From contig NZ_CP150886.1 of the NCBI RefSeq assembly GCF_038050375.1, positions 620,001 to 684,000 on the forward strand: DNA of 64,000 bases, written 5' to 3'. The notes under the pieces were generated by a model, which made no database searches, was not told the origin of the DNA, and saw only the letters and a program-made list of their open reading frames with translations. Shown here piece after piece: positions 39,217 through 48,552 of this stretch. This stretch comes from Okeanomitos corallinicola TIOX110 (GTDB taxonomy: Bacteria > Cyanobacteriota > Cyanobacteriia > Cyanobacteriales > Nostocaceae). The position numbers were made by a program, and so were the translations under genes. Positions within the stretch are counted from its first letter, which is position 1. Each line of letters starts with the position of its first letter.

Positions 39217-40770
39217 CTAAATAGATTGGACAGTAAACAATTGTTTGAGTTCAGGTATATCATAACGGTTGGCAAATTCTCTAAATGATTCTTGAGAATT
39301 AACTCGTTTAGTTTGATATACTCTCAACATTCTGGCTAAAAGTTGGGGCAATTTTGCCAAAGGTACGTGGTCATAAATTTGACGACCGAATTGCTGTAAA
39401 TTATCGTTACCAAGGTAAACTTCATAACCTTCTAATGTTTCATTTTCCACCTCGATGTTGACACCTAGCAATGTAATATCACCTGGATGACGTTGAGCGC
39501 AAGATTTAGCACACCCACTAAAATGAATATTAATGTGAGAATCTAAAAATAAATGAGATTCTAAATATTCTCCTAATGTTAAAGCATGACTTTTTGTATC
39601 AGTTGCAGCAGCAGCACAACCACGCTTTCCTGAACAAGAGACAAGTCCACTTTTGATGTTAATTGCTGAATAACTGAGTCCTAAAAGATGAATTTCTTTC
39701 TTTACCTCAGCAATTTGGGATTCAGAAATATCAGTAATCAGTAGATTTTGCCATGGTGTAAGTCTGATAGTACCATTACCATATTTTTGGGACAAGTTAG
39801 CTAAACCTCGAATTTGCCAACTTTGCAATCGTCCCAAAGGCAAGACTACACCAATATAAACTAATCCTGATTGTTTTTGGCGATGAATACCAAGATGATA
39901 AAATTTTGGGTTTTTATTTCTTTCATAACTTCGTAAAGTTGCATTTTGATGTTGATAAATCAAGTCTTGATTGTGTAACTTTGTGAATAATTCCCAGTGG
40001 TGTTCATGCAAATAATTTTGAACCTGCTGTAGATAATTTTCCCAACCTAAATTGCTGATAACTTCTCGTAAACGTGGTTTACGAAGAAGAGTACAGTCTG
40101 TATGTCGTAGATATACTTCTGCTAAAGCTGCTAAAACAGGAATACACGCTTCTGGTTTTAAGTAAAGTCCGATATTTTTAAATTTTTCCGGAGATTCAAT
40201 CCCACAAATATACAAAATAAAGTATACTTTATTTAATCCCCATTCCCCTGTAGGAAAGAACTTATGTTCTTCCCTACACCCCTCTACAATTGAGGTTGCC
40301 ACTAATGTAATATCATTTGGGCATTTGGCGACTGAAAGTTTACCACCACCATCAAAACAAACGCTGAATTTTGCTGATAGTTCTCCTAGATGGGAGTTAG
40401 CTGTTATGTATTCATCCCAAGCTTTAACTAGAGGACGAACATCTATTAATTCTTGTGTATCTATACCTGCTGTAGGACTAGCCATGATATTACGGATATG
40501 ATCTACTTTGGGATTAATAGAACCCAAGCCTAATGTTTGTAGACCTTGAAGAATTTCTACACCTATATTTTGCTTGATTTCCCTAATTTGTAGGTTAGCC
40601 CGATTTGTGATATCTACATAGCCACCACCATAATTATCGGCTATATCTGCAATCAGATGTAACTGTTCAATGTTCAAAATTCCAGCGGGTATTCTCAGAC
40701 GAGATAAAATCCCATCTTGGGCTGGTGTAGTGTAAAATAAGCCTGGACAGGCAGTAAATACGCTTAACAA
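39217..40770 (-). CDS. cobG: precorrin-3B synthase (CobG-like sulfite/nitrite reductase family)
   Basis: CobG hydroxylates precorrin-3A with O2 and forms the lactone of precorrin-3B in the aerobic route. The 517-residue protein has the siroheme/[4Fe-4S] reductase architecture: CPGLFYTTPAQDGILSRLRI near the start and the cluster cysteines in VSCSGKRGCAAAATDTKSHA and FSGCAKSCAQRHPGDITLLG in the C-terminal half. The start is a TTG at 40770, supported by GGGGAAGGAG eight bases upstream; no in-frame ATG fits better. It is the first gene behind the cobalamin riboswitch. Confidence 0.9.
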   Translation of the reverse strand: MLSVFTACPGLFYTTPAQDGILSRLRIPAGILNIEQLHLIADIADNYGGGYVDITNRANLQIREIKQNIGVEILQGLQTLGLGSINPKVDHIRNIMASPTAGIDTQELIDVRPLVKAWDEYITANSHLGELSAKFSVCFDGGGKLSVAKCPNDITLVATSIVEGCREEHKFFPTGEWGLNKVYFILYICGIESPEKFKNIGLYLKPEACIPVLAALAEVYLRHTDCTLLRKPRLREVISNLGWENYLQQVQNYLHEHHWELFTKLHNQDLIYQHQNATLRSYERNKNPKFYHLGIHRQKQSGLVYIGVVLPLGRLQSWQIRGLANLSQKYGNGTIRLTPWQNLLITDISESQIAEVKKEIHLLGLSYSAINIKSGLVSCSGKRGCAAAATDTKSHALTLGEYLESHLFLDSHINIHFSGCAKSCAQRHPGDITLLGVNIEVENETLEGYEVYLGNDNLQQFGRQIYDHVPLAKLPQLLARMLRVYQTKRVNSQESFREFANRYDIPELKQLFTVQSI

Positions 40771-40824
40771 AAATCGGACTCCTTCCCCGTGCGACGCAGA
40801 GACAGAAATGAATAAATATATTTT

Positions 40825-40970
40825 CTTAGAGTTGGCATTCTGACTAAGTTCAATTTAGGACTTTAGGCTTGGTTATCAACAATCTAAACATCTCAAATTG
40901 CTTTACAGCTGCGGCACAGTCCCGGAATTTAACCGGAGTTTCCCAACTCCAAGATTTAGAATTGTACCAC
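40825..40970 (-). promoter_or_regulatory. cobalamin riboswitch in front of cobG
   Basis: On the minus strand the leader reads GAGTTGGGAAACTCCGGTTA, ATTCCGGGACTGTGCCGCAG and CTGTAAAGC in order, matching the B12-riboswitch core (GGGAA..CGG...ATTCCGG.ACTGT.CCGC..CTGT). The closing helix pairs GAGTTGG (complement of 40943-40949) with CCAACTC (complement of 40831-40837), and GTCAGAATGCC near the 3' side fits the conserved downstream helix. It should repress cobG-cobH-cobI-cobJ when adenosyl- or other cobalamin is abundant. Ends are approximate. Confidence 0.88.
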
Positions 40971-41050
40971 AAGCGGAGAATTTTGAGCAGGAATATTGAT
41001 GATTTTCACAAGGATTTTCTCGCCAGTTGATGACAATATCTAGAATAAAA

Positions 41051-41078
41051 CGCAGATGCACGCAGATAAACGCAGATG
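41051..41078. repeat. CGCAGATAAA repeat, dispersed copy 2 (inverse orientation)
   Basis: CGCAGATGCA-CGCAGATAAA-CGCAGATG is the complement of the unit found at 9772-9796 and 58491-58517. It lies between the riboswitch and the hpf gene. Confidence 0.7.
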
Positions 41079-41398
41079 AATTCGTATTTTATTTTATGAA
41101 ATGGGATATTGATATCTTCCATCTATTACTAAGGGTATATTTATAAGTGACAATATCTAGCTTTTAGTTAGATGATTACAATCTTATTTTTATTTATAAT
41201 GAGTTGTTAACATAAGAGGATTTTAATATGTTTCCAATTGAGAGTTAGATGCAAAATTATTATTTTGTTCGTAAAAGTATAGAATATTTGCAAATACTAA
41301 ATTGGCAAAAATGGGAGGATTTAAGAATTAAAATATTCAGTTGTTTGGAGAAATAAGAATATTTGATTAATTGGTAGAATATCTGTTTTAATCATACT
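41079..41398. other. AT-rich upstream region of the HPF-like gene
   Basis: This 320-base stretch has no open frame of note and presumably holds the promoter of the downstream gene and, on the other strand, that of the riboswitch transcript. Confidence 0.5.
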
Positions 41399-42022
41399 AT
41401 GAAAGTAACGCCAGAAATTACTTATCGTCATGTAGAAAAATCTCCTGTGATTGATAATTTAGTCCATGAAAAAATTGCTAAATTAGAGCATTTTTGTGAT
41501 TACATTAATAGCTGTCATATTACCATAGAGAAAATACATGATCGTCCCCGGAGTGGTTCTCCTTATCGAGTTAGAATTGATTTAACTGTTCCTCCTGGAC
41601 ATGAACTGGTAGCACAGAGAAATCCTGGGGAAAGTATTCAATATGAACCCCTGGATGCGGTAATTAGACAAACTTTTGATGCTATGCGACAGCAGTTAGC
41701 TAAACTGACTCAACTGCAACGTGCAAGTGAAAAAGTCGGTAGATATGAAGAAGTCCCAGAAAATATAGGTTTTGTGACTAAGTTATTTCGAGAAAATGGC
41801 TATGGTTTTTTAAAAACTTTAGATGGGAGAGAGATGTATTTCCACAGAAATAGCGTTTTACATCATGAATTTGACCGATTAGAAATTGGAACTGGTGTAC
41901 ATTTCTCTCCAGAAGAAGGTAAAGAAGGACCTCAAGCAAGCACTGTAAAAATAGTTGATAAACCTGGTGTCTGTGCTGGTAAAGCATCAACAACAATTAT
42001 TGAACCCCCTTTAGATTGGTAG
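41399..42022 (+). CDS. HPF/RaiA-type ribosome hibernation protein fused to a cold-shock domain
   Basis: Residues 1-105 form an S30AE (HPF/YfiA) domain (ITYRHVEKSPVIDNLVHEKI, HITIEKIHDRPRSGSPYRVR, IDLTVPPGHELVAQRN, AVIRQTFDAMRQQL) that binds the small ribosomal subunit. Residues 122-188 form a cold-shock/OB domain (GFVTKLFRENGYGFLKTLDG, REMYFHRNSVL, GTGVHFSPEEGKEGPQAS) with the YGFL and YFHRNS RNA-binding motifs. The usual long HPF instead carries a dimerisation domain after the linker, so this is a different class. It probably couples ribosome or RNA binding to stress. A small gene follows within 12 bases. Confidence 0.88.
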   Translation: MKVTPEITYRHVEKSPVIDNLVHEKIAKLEHFCDYINSCHITIEKIHDRPRSGSPYRVRIDLTVPPGHELVAQRNPGESIQYEPLDAVIRQTFDAMRQQLAKLTQLQRASEKVGRYEEVPENIGFVTKLFRENGYGFLKTLDGREMYFHRNSVLHHEFDRLEIGTGVHFSPEEGKEGPQASTVKIVDKPGVCAGKASTTIIEPPLDW

Positions 42023-42033
42023 GAGTTAAGTCA

Positions 42034-42252
42034 ATGAATAAACATGATGATGATCTAAAAAAAATTGCCTCTCAATTATTAGCAGCTATGTTATCTAACC
42101 CTCATATTTATAGCCAAGTTAGTGATGAGGGAGGTTATGGGAATATGGAACAGAAATTAGTGATTGCATCTGTAGAAATTGCTGAAAATTTTATTAATCA
42201 TTTTGCAGTTAATCATCGTCATAAAGAGATAGCAATTATGTCGAGTAAGTAG
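42034..42252 (+). CDS. small conserved protein, function unknown
   Basis: The 72-residue protein starts at the ATG 42034, preceded by TAGGAG; the longer frame from TTG 42016 overlaps the upstream stop and is less likely. It is helical (DDDLKKIASQLLAAMLSNPH, VIASVEIAENFINHF) and likely co-transcribed with the HPF-cold-shock gene. No domain is recognised. Confidence 0.65.
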   Translation: MNKHDDDLKKIASQLLAAMLSNPHIYSQVSDEGGYGNMEQKLVIASVEIAENFINHFAVNHRHKEIAIMSSK

Positions 42253-42351
42253 AATCAATAAACACTGAGGTCAAAAAAATATGTAGAGATGTTAAATACA
42301 ACGTTTCTACATATAAAAAGCAACTGATATTAATGTAATCAAGGAGATAGA

Positions 42352-42813
42352 TTAAATATGTGAGAGTTCTAAAAAACTAATTGTTTGTGGGATGAAACTT
42401 GATAGACTTTCCCAATAATCTGCTTTATTGATATTAATTTTTAGTAAAGCAATATTGGGTTCATCTAATCCCTGATGAAACCAGGTTTGTAATATTGGTT
42501 GCCATTTTTCTGCTAATTTATTTCTATCTCTCACCAGTTCTGCTGTACCAGAAATAGAGATATATCGCTGTTTATCTGGTGCAGAAAAACTGACGTTTAC
42601 TTGTTGACGGCGTTCGATTTCTAATACCTTATGGGAGTTAGCAAAGGTAAAAAACCAGAGTTTACCATCTGTGTCTATTTCATTAAAAATTGACATAGGC
42701 CGACTGTGTAAACTACCATCTTCATCAACTGTAGTTAACATAGTACAGTCAATATTTTGGATGATTTGACGCAAGTGCTGAATTTTTTGATGATAATCTT
42801 GTGAATTTGCCAT
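42352..42813 (-). CDS. pyridoxamine 5'-phosphate oxidase-like (general stress protein 26) flavoprotein
   Basis: The 153-residue protein has the split-barrel FMN-binding pattern of the GSP26 family: LTTVDEDGSLHSRPMS, LWFFTFANSHKVLEIERRQQ, VNVSFSAPDKQRYISISGTA and the ending with NINKADYWES. Such proteins bind FMN or F420 and are linked to oxidative stress; the true substrate is unknown. Stand-alone gene. Confidence 0.88.
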   Translation of the reverse strand: MANSQDYHQKIQHLRQIIQNIDCTMLTTVDEDGSLHSRPMSIFNEIDTDGKLWFFTFANSHKVLEIERRQQVNVSFSAPDKQRYISISGTAELVRDRNKLAEKWQPILQTWFHQGLDEPNIALLKININKADYWESLSSFIPQTISFLELSHI

Positions 42814-43103
42814 TTAACTCTGTTCATTAAGTGATATCTTCAATTTATATTAGTTTCATTTTTATAGTTAAAACATGAGTCTAGAGGTGTAATTTTTATT
42901 TAATGTTAACTAAATAAACTCAGATAATTTATGTATTACTAAAGAAATATTTTTAAATATCAAATTAAATATCAAAGGTTTTAGCTTTAATATTGGTTGA
43001 CAATTAATTTATGGTTCTTTAGGTTGATTTAAATTAATAAAAGTTTGATGATAATTGAATATCATATACATAAAATTGATAAAAATAATTAAGTGGAGAT
43101 TTA

Positions 43104-43670
43104 ATGATGGATTATACATTTGATAAATTAGCTGAAGGTTTAACGGCAATAGTTTTATCTCCTGTGATTTTACCTATTGCTTCAGCTATAAAACAACCTA
43201 TGGTTCAAAATACTATTAAAGATGGTGTTATTTTATCTGAAAATGTAAAATATGCTGTTCTAGAAATAGGTGAGATATGGGAAAAATTAATAACAGAAGT
43301 TAGAAAAGATAAATCGGACAGTTTTTCATACATAGATTATCCAAATGATAAAATTAATGGTAAATCAGCAGTTGCTAGGGAGTTGATAAATATTATCTCT
43401 GATTTGAATAATGATGTGGGGGTAATGACAAATGGTGTTATTGATATCAAGGTGATATTCCCGCTGATAATTGCTGGATTTGCACTGGAACAATTATTGA
43501 AAAAAGGTCTACAATTAGAAGAAATTCCTTGGTATATATTAGCTTGGTTTGCTTTTGATATTTTTACTCGACTGAATTTTGAGGATGAATCTCAATTAAA
43601 TGATTTATCAATTAATGCTGTTTCTATTGAATTTCAGGAGCAATACAGTAATAGGGAGCGGGAAAATTGA
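43104..43670 (+). CDS. DUF5132-like protein, function unknown
   Basis: The 188-residue protein opens with LTAIVLSPVILPIASAIKQP, a hydrophobic N-terminal segment followed by IKDGVILSENVKYAVLEIGE, the pattern of the DUF5132 family seen near metal-handling genes. A second hydrophobic block (VIFPLIIAGFALEQLLKKGL, IPWYILAWFAFDIF) suggests membrane association. GGAG before the ATG supports the start. Role unknown. Confidence 0.65.
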   Translation: MMDYTFDKLAEGLTAIVLSPVILPIASAIKQPMVQNTIKDGVILSENVKYAVLEIGEIWEKLITEVRKDKSDSFSYIDYPNDKINGKSAVARELINIISDLNNDVGVMTNGVIDIKVIFPLIIAGFALEQLLKKGLQLEEIPWYILAWFAFDIFTRLNFEDESQLNDLSINAVSIEFQEQYSNREREN

Positions 43671-43746
43671 TATGAAAAAATCACAACAGGAGATAGTTGG
43701 ATTATCAAAATTTTACTATTTGGGTTTATCAGTATAAAATAAGGTT

Positions 43747-44133
43747 TTATGTCTGAAAACCCAAGCTTTTCATTAATTCAGTTAAGGAAACTCCATGTAA
43801 ATGTGCTAAATCTGCTAGATATTCAAAACGATGAGCTTGGAGTTTATCTATTTGTTCGCTTAATCGCAATAACTCTCTGTACTCTTCATCTGTCATTTTT
43901 TCTTCTGTCTTCGTGATTAATCTGTTGTAGTAGTTATGATTGTCACAATCAGTATTATAATTTTTGTGTAAAAACTCCTCTGCTTCATTTTTCAGTAATT
44001 GAGCAGATTTTTTCTGGGTATGTAAAATGATGATTTTAGAAACAAACTCTTCCAATTCTGATTTGTTTAACTGCTCAACAGCTTTGAGTAATTCTTGTGA
44101 GGATAATTGAATTTCCAGTTTCACTGTTGACAT
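43747..44133 (-). CDS. conserved cyanobacterial protein, possible orphan antitoxin-like
   Basis: The 128-residue protein has an N-terminal segment LEIQLSSQELLKAVEQLNKS then ELEEFVSKII, a pattern common in a cyanobacterial family often found just upstream of a small nuclease (HNH or other). Here no nuclease follows on the same strand. The remainder is helical and acidic. The antitoxin suggestion rests on context memory only. Confidence 0.55.
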   Translation of the reverse strand: MSTVKLEIQLSSQELLKAVEQLNKSELEEFVSKIIILHTQKKSAQLLKNEAEEFLHKNYNTDCDNHNYYNRLITKTEEKMTDEEYRELLRLSEQIDKLQAHRFEYLADLAHLHGVSLTELMKSLGFQT

Positions 44134-44300
44134 TGTTAATTTCTCGCCAGCTAGTTGTTTAAGTTTTACTATAATATAAAGTGATTAAGCTCAGTATATA
44201 TGGCAACAAAATTATATGCAAGAGGTTTAGAAAATGAAGATATTTAATAATGTTAAGTAAGTTTTAAGCAAATTTAATTTTTGATAAAAAATGTTAAATT

Positions 44301-44335
44301 CAGATACCCAACTTTTTCCATAAGTTAGGTATCTG
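44301..44335 (-). terminator. strong hairpin after the 125-residue gene
   Basis: A 14-bp stem with a single mismatch (44301-44314 with 44322-44335) around a seven-base loop lies 80 bases after the stop of the minus-strand gene; a run of six T follows nine bases later on that strand. Confidence 0.6.
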
Positions 44336-44415
44336 GAGAATTTTGCTGTTAACAGAAAGTTATTAAACCCAATTTAAAAAACACTACCGCAACTAAAAAA
44401 TTTGTCTGAATGAAA

Positions 44416-44793
44416 TTAACCAAACCACCTAGAAGGTTGACAACCCGGTTGAACTGTTTCACACAAATAATTACTAATCCATTCTGATTTTTCTTGGATA
44501 ATTGAGGAAATACCTTGATTAATCAAATTTTGCAGATGTAATTTTTGTTCTAAAGGATTGCGGGATAATTTGTAGTTAAAAGAGTCTTCTTTTATTTGTT
44601 GTTTTAATGGTATTACATGGTCAGAAAATTCGTTAGAAAAGCCGGGGAGACGATTGATAACGAAGGATATTAACTCTTGACGTAAATCAGGAATTGCAAA
44701 AACTTGTTGATAAGGTTGATATGGATATGTATCTAAAACGCTGTCAATTTCTCCAACAATATATTCTTGGGTTAACTTAACTATGGTTTTCAT
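44416..44793 (-). CDS. conserved protein of unknown function
   Basis: The 125-residue soluble protein is preceded by a strong AAGGAG. It has a conserved-looking stretch PDLRQELISFVINRLPGFSN and a C-terminal CETVQPGCQPSRWFG with two cysteines. I recognise no domain. Confidence 0.65.
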   Translation of the reverse strand: MKTIVKLTQEYIVGEIDSVLDTYPYQPYQQVFAIPDLRQELISFVINRLPGFSNEFSDHVIPLKQQIKEDSFNYKLSRNPLEQKLHLQNLINQGISSIIQEKSEWISNYLCETVQPGCQPSRWFG

Positions 44794-45207
44794 GGTTTTT
44801 TATCTCCTTATTTCATACAGTTAGCCAGTTAATAATTTATGCAAGGAAGAATGTCGGGATTAAGATTTTTTTCTGATAGGTAATCAGAAGTATTTTTAAT
44901 GTCAGACTTCTGACTACTAATATCAAATTTGAAATTAGCAAAATATTCAGATGTCTTTGTTATCTTTTGATATTGAGATACCTAAAAGTATAACCAAGAA
45001 CTGATTAAATGAACCTGTGGAAATTTTCCGTAGTGATTGACGATTACTATTATTCCGATATTGACAGTAAAATGCCACAAAACTACACAAATCTATGTAT
45101 AAACATGAAGGATCAATTTTTCAGGTAATTAACTAATGTTAACTAGGATTAAATTTGTCTTTGATAATCTTTACTTATTCACCTTTTTTTTTGGGAGCGT
45201 TGATGTT
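44794..45207. other. AT-rich spacer
   Basis: These 414 bases between two minus-strand genes hold no credible frame or conserved site that I could find. They should contain the promoter of the 125-residue gene. Confidence 0.5.
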
Positions 45208-46314
45208 TTAGTTGTCTATGGTGTAACTGTTAGTAGAAAATTCCCTAACAAAGTCTAAAAAATCTCTGTCTGCTGAAAGTTGATTACCCATTTGACCGTC
45301 TATTTCTTGGGCTGCGGCTAATCCTGACAACATTGCCCCTTCTATTAAACTTCCCCCACACCAGTCACCGCTACAAACCAAAGGGAGGGGAGTTTGGGCA
45401 GGTAAACAAGCAACATCTAAAGGAGTGCGAGGAAAAGCATAACGCCAGCGATGTACTGTAGCCCATTCAGGATTTTCTAACCAAGATAAATCTAGATATG
45501 CTGCGGCTTTTTTTAACATATAATTGCCGACTGGCTGTAAGTCTTCTGTGTCTAAATGTTGTTGGGCAAAATTGGCACTACTTTGAACTACAAAATGAGG
45601 TTTTTCTAATTGGAGACGCTTACTACTATCTAATCCAATCCAACCTAAATCGGGATGATCATTAAAAGTCAAAGCTTGCCAATGAGGTAATGGTTGGGAG
45701 TTGTGAGGGAATCCTGCCATAACGCTGATACAGGGGTTAAATTCAACGGATTGGAGGTTTTTGAGAAATTCAGTACCTAAGAGGTTTTCACCTAAAGGTG
45801 TTAATAAATCTGCGGCTTGGGGGGCGGGGATGGCGATTAATAGGGCTTTGGCGTGAAATTGTTCATTATTTTCTAAAGTTAAACACCAGGAATTTTCTGA
45901 GGTGAGGTTAACTTTTACTACCCGGTTAGTGATGTGTAGATTTAATTTTTGAACTAGAAATTTAGCGATCGCACTCATTCCGTCTGGTGCAGTATAACAA
46001 GTTGCGGAACTTTGAACTATTAAACCTGTGGTTGATTGATGTTGGTAAACTGTATCTGTCCATAGTTGGATGATATGGCGATCGCGCAAAATCTCTATCA
46101 ATTGATTAAATAATTCACCTTTGGGTTTAAGATAACAAGCACCATGATCCGCACAAGTACCATACAAACGCCGTGTTGCAACTCTTCCACCCACACCACG
46201 AGATTTTTCTAACACCAGCACCGAATAACCAGCTTGACGTAAACGTTGAGCGCAAACTAAACCAGATATACCCGCACCAATGACGATGACATCAGTTATA
46301 TGAGAATTTGACAT
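45208..46314 (-). CDS. FAD/NAD(P)-binding oxidoreductase (renalase/amine-oxidase-like)
   Basis: The 368-residue protein begins with a dinucleotide-binding fold, VIVIGAGISGLVCAQRLRQA (GxGxxG at 13-18), followed by LVLEKSRGVGGRVATRR, the FAD-binding block of the renalase-like group. The ending LPLVCSGDWCGGSLIEGAML and SGLAAAQEI closes the FAD site. Likely a flavin-dependent oxidoreductase of unknown substrate. Stand-alone; two HIP1 octamers lie inside. Confidence 0.88.
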   Translation of the reverse strand: MSNSHITDVIVIGAGISGLVCAQRLRQAGYSVLVLEKSRGVGGRVATRRLYGTCADHGACYLKPKGELFNQLIEILRDRHIIQLWTDTVYQHQSTTGLIVQSSATCYTAPDGMSAIAKFLVQKLNLHITNRVVKVNLTSENSWCLTLENNEQFHAKALLIAIPAPQAADLLTPLGENLLGTEFLKNLQSVEFNPCISVMAGFPHNSQPLPHWQALTFNDHPDLGWIGLDSSKRLQLEKPHFVVQSSANFAQQHLDTEDLQPVGNYMLKKAAAYLDLSWLENPEWATVHRWRYAFPRTPLDVACLPAQTPLPLVCSGDWCGGSLIEGAMLSGLAAAQEIDGQMGNQLSADRDFLDFVREFSTNSYTIDN

Positions 46315-46401
46315 AATTCACACTTACACCTTGACAATAATTACTAAAACCTAATAGTAGAATAGGGAACAGACCATTTACACGAAAAGGAGGATGGGAA
46401 A

Positions 46402-47244
46402 TTGGATGAACTCAGGACAGTATTAGAATTAGCAACTGAGGAAGAACTACAAGACCTAACTGCAATTTTGTTTAGTCGTAAGTTTAACCCCCTCGATTAT
46501 GTTCACACACCTGAACCCATTGAAGTCCAAAGCCAAGGTCGTCAAGCTTGGTTAGATGCTCTAGAAGATCGGTTTCGTTTTTTGGCTGCTGATGGCATCA
46601 CCGTATTACGTAGACGTACGGAAAAAGTTACTTACCGACAAGCATTAATTCAAGTATGTAAATATTTGAAAATTCCTTATACAGATGATTTAGAAACTGT
46701 TGATTTAGAAGCAGAGATATTTTTACATCTTTTAGGAAAAGTTTGGAAACAGCTACCAGAAGCAGAAAAACAAAAATTAACTGCTAAAATACAAGCCCAT
46801 TTAATTCAATCGGATATTCAACAACCTTTACCTTTATCTTTACAAAAAGATCCTTTAGGATTAATTTTTAAAGGCGGTAGTGCTTTAGCCGTAACTTCTG
46901 TAATTCAACCTTACATTCTCCAACAAATTGCCCGTCAATTTGCCATTCATTTTGCTACCTATCAAGTAGCTAAAGAAGCTGCAAAAACAGGAACAAAGGT
47001 AGCTAGTAAACAATTTCAAAATTATGTTACAGCACAGATGGCACGCCGAGGAATGACTATGAGTGCAGCCCGTTATAGTGCTGTCAGGACAGTATTTACT
47101 GTTGTCGGTCCGATGATGTGGGCATGGTTTTTTGCGGATTTAGGTTGGCGAACAATTGCCACTAATTATGGTCGGATTATTCCTACAATTTTCACCCTGG
47201 CGCAAATTCGTCTTACTCGTACAGAATTTTGGGAGTTAGCTTAA
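46402..47244 (+). CDS. YaaW-family protein
   Basis: The 280-residue protein resembles E. coli YaaW in layout: an N-terminal helical region (EELQDLTAILFSRKFNPLDY), FLHLLGKVWKQLPEAEKQKL in the middle, and a glycine/alanine-rich hydrophobic C-terminus. The start is a TTG, supported by AAGGAGG nine bases upstream. Function is unknown. The O-antigen-ligase-like gene starts immediately after its stop codon. Confidence 0.78.
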   Translation: MDELRTVLELATEEELQDLTAILFSRKFNPLDYVHTPEPIEVQSQGRQAWLDALEDRFRFLAADGITVLRRRTEKVTYRQALIQVCKYLKIPYTDDLETVDLEAEIFLHLLGKVWKQLPEAEKQKLTAKIQAHLIQSDIQQPLPLSLQKDPLGLIFKGGSALAVTSVIQPYILQQIARQFAIHFATYQVAKEAAKTGTKVASKQFQNYVTAQMARRGMTMSAARYSAVRTVFTVVGPMMWAWFFADLGWRTIATNYGRIIPTIFTLAQIRLTRTEFWELA

Positions 47245-48552
47245 TTGAAAAAAGGTTTTTATCATCCAGATTCTAATTTAAAATTCCCTTGGAACAGTCT
47301 TCAATTTGGATTAATTGTTTTCCCCGTCAATCCATTCTTGGGGGCTGTGACAATTGCTTTAGCAGCCTTAATAACTTGGGGCAAAAAATACCGCACTATT
47401 AGCAAAAAACCTTTACATCAAGGATTTGCAATTTTAAGTTTATTACTGTTAATAACTACAGGATTTGCCAACCATAAATTAGAGGCATTTTTAGGTTTAT
47501 TTAATCTATTACCTTATTTTATTGTCTTTACTGGATTAACTCCTTTAATTCAAACAACCACCCAATTACGGCAGATAGCTTGGATCATGGTATGTGGTTC
47601 TTTACCTGTGGTAATTTTTGGTTTTGGGCAATTATTTTTAGGTTGGGGTTTTAACATCCAATTTCTGTGGGTATTGATAGATTTACATCTTACCTCTGGA
47701 GGAGAACCACCAGGCCGCATGGCTTCTGTTCTCATGCACGCTAACACGTTAGCCGCTTACTTAGTCACTATTTTTATTTTAGGTTTAGGTTTATGGTTAG
47801 AAAATTATCAACTTATTAAACAACAAATTAAAGAAAAAACAACTGTTGATTACCGTCCTCTAATTTTCTTAACAATCACAGTAATTGCTAACTTTATCGC
47901 CTTAGTTTTAACTAACTCTAGAAATGCCTGGGTCATAGCTATTATTACCTGTTTAGCTTATGCCTTATATCAAGGTTGGCGATTAATTGTGGCGGGCTTT
48001 ACGGGTGTAGTTGCTAGTATTTTATTAGCTGCCTTTGCACCATTAGAAATTGCTGATTTTTTCCGTCGTTTCGTTCCCTATTTCATCTGGGCGCGGTTAA
48101 ATGATCAAATGTACCCCAATCGGCCAATCGCATTAATGCGAAAAACCCAATGGGAATTCGCTTGGAATTTAACCCAACAACACCCTTTCACCGGTTGGGG
48201 TTTACGAAGTTTTAGCGGACTTTATAAAGAGAAAATGCAAATAGATTTAGGTCATCCCCATAACCTATTTTTAATGCTGTCTGCGGAAACCGGGTTGATT
48301 ACAACTTTGTTATTTTGTGGGTTATTAATGTGGATATTAATTACCGCTAGTCTAACCCTGTGGAAATCAAAATCTTTAGCACCAGAAAATAGACTAATCT
48401 TTTTTAGTTATCTGCTCGCTTTTATTGGTTGGATAATCTTTAATACTGTAGATGTGACAACTTTTGATTTACGTTTAAGTACCTTATTTTGGGTATTTTT
48501 AGGTGCTTTATGTGGTGTAATTCATAAATTACAGCATCTAAAAAATAAATGA
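47245..48552 (+). CDS. O-antigen ligase/polymerase-like membrane protein
   Basis: The 435-residue protein has about ten membrane segments and the Wzy/WaaL C-terminal signature HPFTGWGLRSFSGLY with LGHPHNLFLMLSAETGLI. Such proteins join or polymerise surface glycans in the outer membrane or exopolysaccharide pathway. The start is a TTG immediately after the TAA of the upstream gene, with no other in-frame start nearby, so translation is coupled by termination-reinitiation. Confidence 0.82.
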   Translation: MKKGFYHPDSNLKFPWNSLQFGLIVFPVNPFLGAVTIALAALITWGKKYRTISKKPLHQGFAILSLLLLITTGFANHKLEAFLGLFNLLPYFIVFTGLTPLIQTTTQLRQIAWIMVCGSLPVVIFGFGQLFLGWGFNIQFLWVLIDLHLTSGGEPPGRMASVLMHANTLAAYLVTIFILGLGLWLENYQLIKQQIKEKTTVDYRPLIFLTITVIANFIALVLTNSRNAWVIAIITCLAYALYQGWRLIVAGFTGVVASILLAAFAPLEIADFFRRFVPYFIWARLNDQMYPNRPIALMRKTQWEFAWNLTQQHPFTGWGLRSFSGLYKEKMQIDLGHPHNLFLMLSAETGLITTLLFCGLLMWILITASLTLWKSKSLAPENRLIFFSYLLAFIGWIIFNTVDVTTFDLRLSTLFWVFLGALCGVIHKLQHLKNK

